DNA from: Ascidia mentula
Lineage: Eukaryota > Chordata > Ascidiacea > Phlebobranchia > Ascidiidae
Reading direction: 5' to 3'
Length of the DNA: 64,000 nucleotides
NCBI GenBank assembly: GCA_947561715.1
Contig: OX387205.1
Location: 13,025,001 to 13,089,000 of the forward strand
The translations under genes were made by a program, and so were the position numbers. Within the stretch, counting starts at the first letter, position 1; every line of letters begins with the position of its first letter. Positions 60,905-64,000 of the stretch are shown here, piece after piece. The notes below the pieces were generated by a model. The model had not been told where the DNA came from. It made no database searches and saw nothing but the letters and a program-made list of their open reading frames with translations.

Positions 60905-63900
60905 ATGAATTTGCTACCTAAATACCAATCGGACTTCAACACAGCTCAATACTGGGAAAGTTTCTTCACAAAAAGGCTCAGTTCCTTCGAATGGTATGGC
61001 AACTATTACGAACTGTGCGGGATTCTCAGCAGATATGTCAAGTCCAAAGGTACCCTCAAACGTAACTAACTAGTAGAAATGCAAGATAAATGTGTGTAAA
61101 TTGTTACAGATGATATACTGGTTGTTGGGTGCGGGAACTCCACACTCAGTGAGCAGCTGTACGACACAGGATGCACGAAAATAACAAACGTTGATATAAG
61201 CAAAGTTGTTATCAAACAAGTAAGTATTTAATTGCATATTACGTTTCAGAAGAATCTACATAAATATTTGTTTAATGTTACTAACCAGCAGAAAGTCAAC
61301 ATAATTATTTGTATTTTGCCCAAAAAACTGCAAAGCAGATGAACAATAACCACTAAAATGCGATGATATGGGCTCTGACAAAATCATAAAAAATGTTGGA
61401 AAAGTGAAGTAATCAAATAAAGTAAATTGAGTGAACACAAAAATTGTTGTAGAAAATAGATTAATATTTGGGCTAATAATTTTGTTTTCCTGCAGATGCA
61501 AGACCGCAATAAACACAGAGATAATATGCAATGGGTAGAGATGGACATAACCAACATGGAACTGGAGGACAATAGCTTCAGTGCTGTAATTGACAAGGTT
61601 TCAAAATTTGTTTTATGAAATATGTAATGAGAAGTATATGTCATGTGCACTGTTGTTGTGCACTTAAAAGTGCTTTAGATACACAAACAATAATTATTTA
61701 GAGCACACTCTGGTGCTCGTGAGTGCAACTGGTGACTTTAGCTCTGGACTAGCTATCTAAGTAGCAGGCACAGAAATTTCAGTTGTGATACATTTCGGTC
61801 AAAGGGGATCTGCTGTGTACCCAACTAGTTGTTTAAAAACAAGCTTAAAAAACTGCAAACATATTCTCTTCCAACGAGTTATTTCTCACATTTTAGGGAA
61901 CATTGGATGCCATGATGAGCGAGAATGAAGTCGGTGAACAGATTGACAAAATGTTTGGAGAAATTAGTCGGGTTTTGCGTAACGGTGGTAGATACATTTG
62001 TATTTCACTGGCACAAGACCACATCATGAAAAAGATGCTTGCATACTTTCCAAGCAAAAACTGGCTTGTCAGGGTTCACAAGGTAAATGTGTAGAAACAT
62101 TTTGTTTTTGGTGATGATTTCTATGCTATTTTTTGTAGTATGACTGCTTTACATTTTTCAATTCTTAAGAGAAAAAAATTAGCAAAACTTTTTTAACTGG
62201 TGGCATTCTAGGCACATTGCGTTTGGAGGTAAATAAGGTTTGATTCTTCTGATAATATAAAGCGTGTTAATTATGATTTAGGTATGGACTGGTGGAGACA
62301 CTGATGAACCCACTGTAAGAATGCCTGTGTTCGCTTTTATTTTTACAAAGTTCCAACAAATGCCAATGAAGATATTAGAAGTATGCTTAGAGGATTCTGT
62401 GAAACCAACTCGACTACAATCTGAGGTAATCTGAGCTTCAAATTTAAAAATGCTCCACATTCATAAAAATATAGAATATGTGGATGACAAGGATCAATGT
62501 GTGTATTTTTACGTGGTTTACAACAATTTGTTGTAAATGTTGCACTCCTTGTCACATGCTACAAGTAGTACCAACATAATCCTTATCCCTTCTTTCTTGT
62601 GTTTTTGTCACGTTGTGAAAATGTCTCTCTGGATGGCAGACAAAGTGTCATCAATAAATCTACATAACTTTTATACCAAAAGGACAGTTCCTTTAGAAAA
62701 CTTCAATTAATTTATTAAAGCAATGCCCAACAGCTGTTGAGTCTGTTTATTGTGTAGGAAGATGTTATTGACTTTATAAAAGCGCAGCAATACTACTCCA
62801 TGGTCCGGAACTCATTGGCCAAAAATGAGGCCAATATGGATATGCCACCAATTGAACTGTTTACCAGCGGTATGTTAGTTGCCCTTTTGTTCATTCACTA
62901 AAAATTGATCTTAATGTAATATTACATGTTATTGTGCGTCAGACTGGAGGTTAAATTGTTTTCGTTTAAGAACAAGTCAACCTTCCAAGATACAAGATAT
63001 ATGTCATTGACCTGAAAGAATTTAATCCTTCATTGAAATTTGGAATCTTCATTATTCCACATGGGAGGGAAATGGAATGGTTGTTTTCAAATTACAAAGG
63101 CATGTATGATTTACATTTTTTTTTACAGTAAACATTAGGTCAAACATGATATCCTTGTGTCAATTGAATAATCAAAGGTGTAGGCATTATTATGTGGCAC
63201 TGTACTGATTTTGGAAGATAGCATACAATAGTTTGGCACTGTTTAACGAGTTAGCTTTGTCTCTTTTTGTTAGTTTCTATTATGATAAATTTGGTACATG
63301 CGACAAGGTTTTTTCATGGATTGCTTATTTCTGTCACAAGACTTTACTTGGCCACCACTGATTTTAACCATTTTGAAGTTTTGCAACAAAAAAGGGATTT
63401 TTAAACTCATTACATCTTTTTGCATAAAATGCTTTGTAGGACGCCAACAAGTGGCAGAAAGTGCAGGTTTCAAGCGACTTGCCATAGTTGCACTTAGCCG
63501 GGATCACGATTACAGTGAAGGAATGAAAGGAATTCAAAGTGAACTATCATCTCGAGTGATGGAGCTTGCTCCTGCCAAATTACCCGAAGATTATAAAGTA
63601 AGGAAAATCTCATGAGAATTACAAAAGCTTTTGTTTATGAGAGTTTTATAACCCATTGTACTTTTGCATATATACATTTCCTTCAAGTTACTCTTGCCTT
63701 TAAGACTAATTTGTTTATTTATTTGCCTTTAAAAGTAACTGAAGGGCTCATTATAATCAGACATATTTCAATGTCAGTGTGTCCATTGCAACACCAACAT
63801 CACCTGTTGCTAAATATTTCAAGTAATGCTATTTGATTATTATGTGAGACAACTATTTTTGCTAATTAAGTCATGTTTTCAAGTCATATATCTTATCATA

Positions 63901-64000
63901 CACATGTAACATATAGCAGTTCAAGTGTATAGTGTAACATGGCTTACGCTTAAACTGTCAGGTACCGTTCTTGTCGATCGGTGGGGATAACATCGGAGAG
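60905..64000 (+). CDS. METTL13: METTL13 (eEF1A lysine and N-terminal methyltransferase), N-terminal part, cut by window end
   Basis: CDS join(60905..61049,61110..61219,61496..61597,61897..62082,62282..62425,62758..62869,62971..63099,63440..63597,63962..>64000), 375 codons seen. The family has two methyltransferase domains that modify translation factor eEF1A (N-terminus and Lys55) in the cytosol. The window holds the first domain and part of the linker. Visible hallmarks: the MNLLPK start, [12 protein letters not shown], the S-adenosylmethionine motif [30 protein letters not shown], the post-motif DKGTLDAM split across two exons, [11 protein letters not shown], and then [20 protein letters not shown] and [10 protein letters not shown]. 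The intron after 63099 begins with GC (AAAG then GCATGT), a GC-AG intron, because only that choice keeps phase 1. The second domain lies beyond the window. Confidence 0.93.
61690..61760 (+). repeat. MITE-family fragment in a METTL13 intron
   Basis: CTCTGGACTAGCT near 61742 and the preceding GTGCAACTGGTGACTTTAG resemble the right part of the gene C intron fragment at 41405-41490. Low-level similarity only. Confidence 0.35.

Noticed and set aside
1..64000. CRISPR arrays, rRNA, operons and bacterial-type signals
   Set aside because: None seen. All features are of eukaryotic type.

Overview
The window reads as nuclear DNA of a compact, AT-rich, intron-rich animal genome, and a tunicate such as Ciona is the best fit. 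This rests on very short GT-AG introns, short intergenic gaps, tRNA-derived SINEs with target-site duplications, small foldback elements, and genes of clear metazoan families (SLC15 peptide transporters with the animal-type extracellular domain, NUP62, METTL13). The species is inferred, not shown. All gene models are my own manual splicing from splice sites and reading phase. No transcript evidence was available.

Layout. 1-4077 is gene-poor and holds a SINE dimer. 4237-5546 (minus) is a four-exon gene for a secreted protein of 227 residues with only phase-0 introns, a TATA box and a predicted four-helix layout: a candidate class I (IL-6/CNTF-like) helical cytokine. 9696-10823 (plus) encodes a small cysteine-rich, glycine-rich, probably GPI-anchored surface protein, with a few orphan exons around it. 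12146-49530 (minus) is a tandem cluster of four SLC15-type oligopeptide transporter genes, here called A, B, C and D (A nearest the left end). A, B and C have the full 12-TM layout plus the large extracellular domain. D keeps an open frame but lacks exactly the five exons of that domain and has lost the ExxER motif.

49975-60428 (minus) holds two head-to-tail NUP62 genes. The one at 55589-60428 is a normal FG-repeat and coiled-coil nucleoporin. The one at 49975-55038 is an in-frame but divergent paralogue with extra FG exons, a damaged coiled coil, a lost stop codon and a SINE at its last splice acceptor. From 60905 (plus), divergent from NUP62 across about 476 bp, runs METTL13, cut off by the window end.

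How the genes relate. The SLC15 cluster looks like stepwise tandem duplication. B, C and D share the same intron positions, A has lost five introns, and B and C share nearly identical blocks that run into introns, which suggests gene conversion. The NUP62 pair also arose by tandem duplication. METTL13 (eEF1A methylation) and NUP62 probably share a bidirectional promoter. The most novel items are the candidate tunicate helical cytokine, the extracellular-domain-less SLC15 paralogue D, and the rewired NUP62 paralogue.
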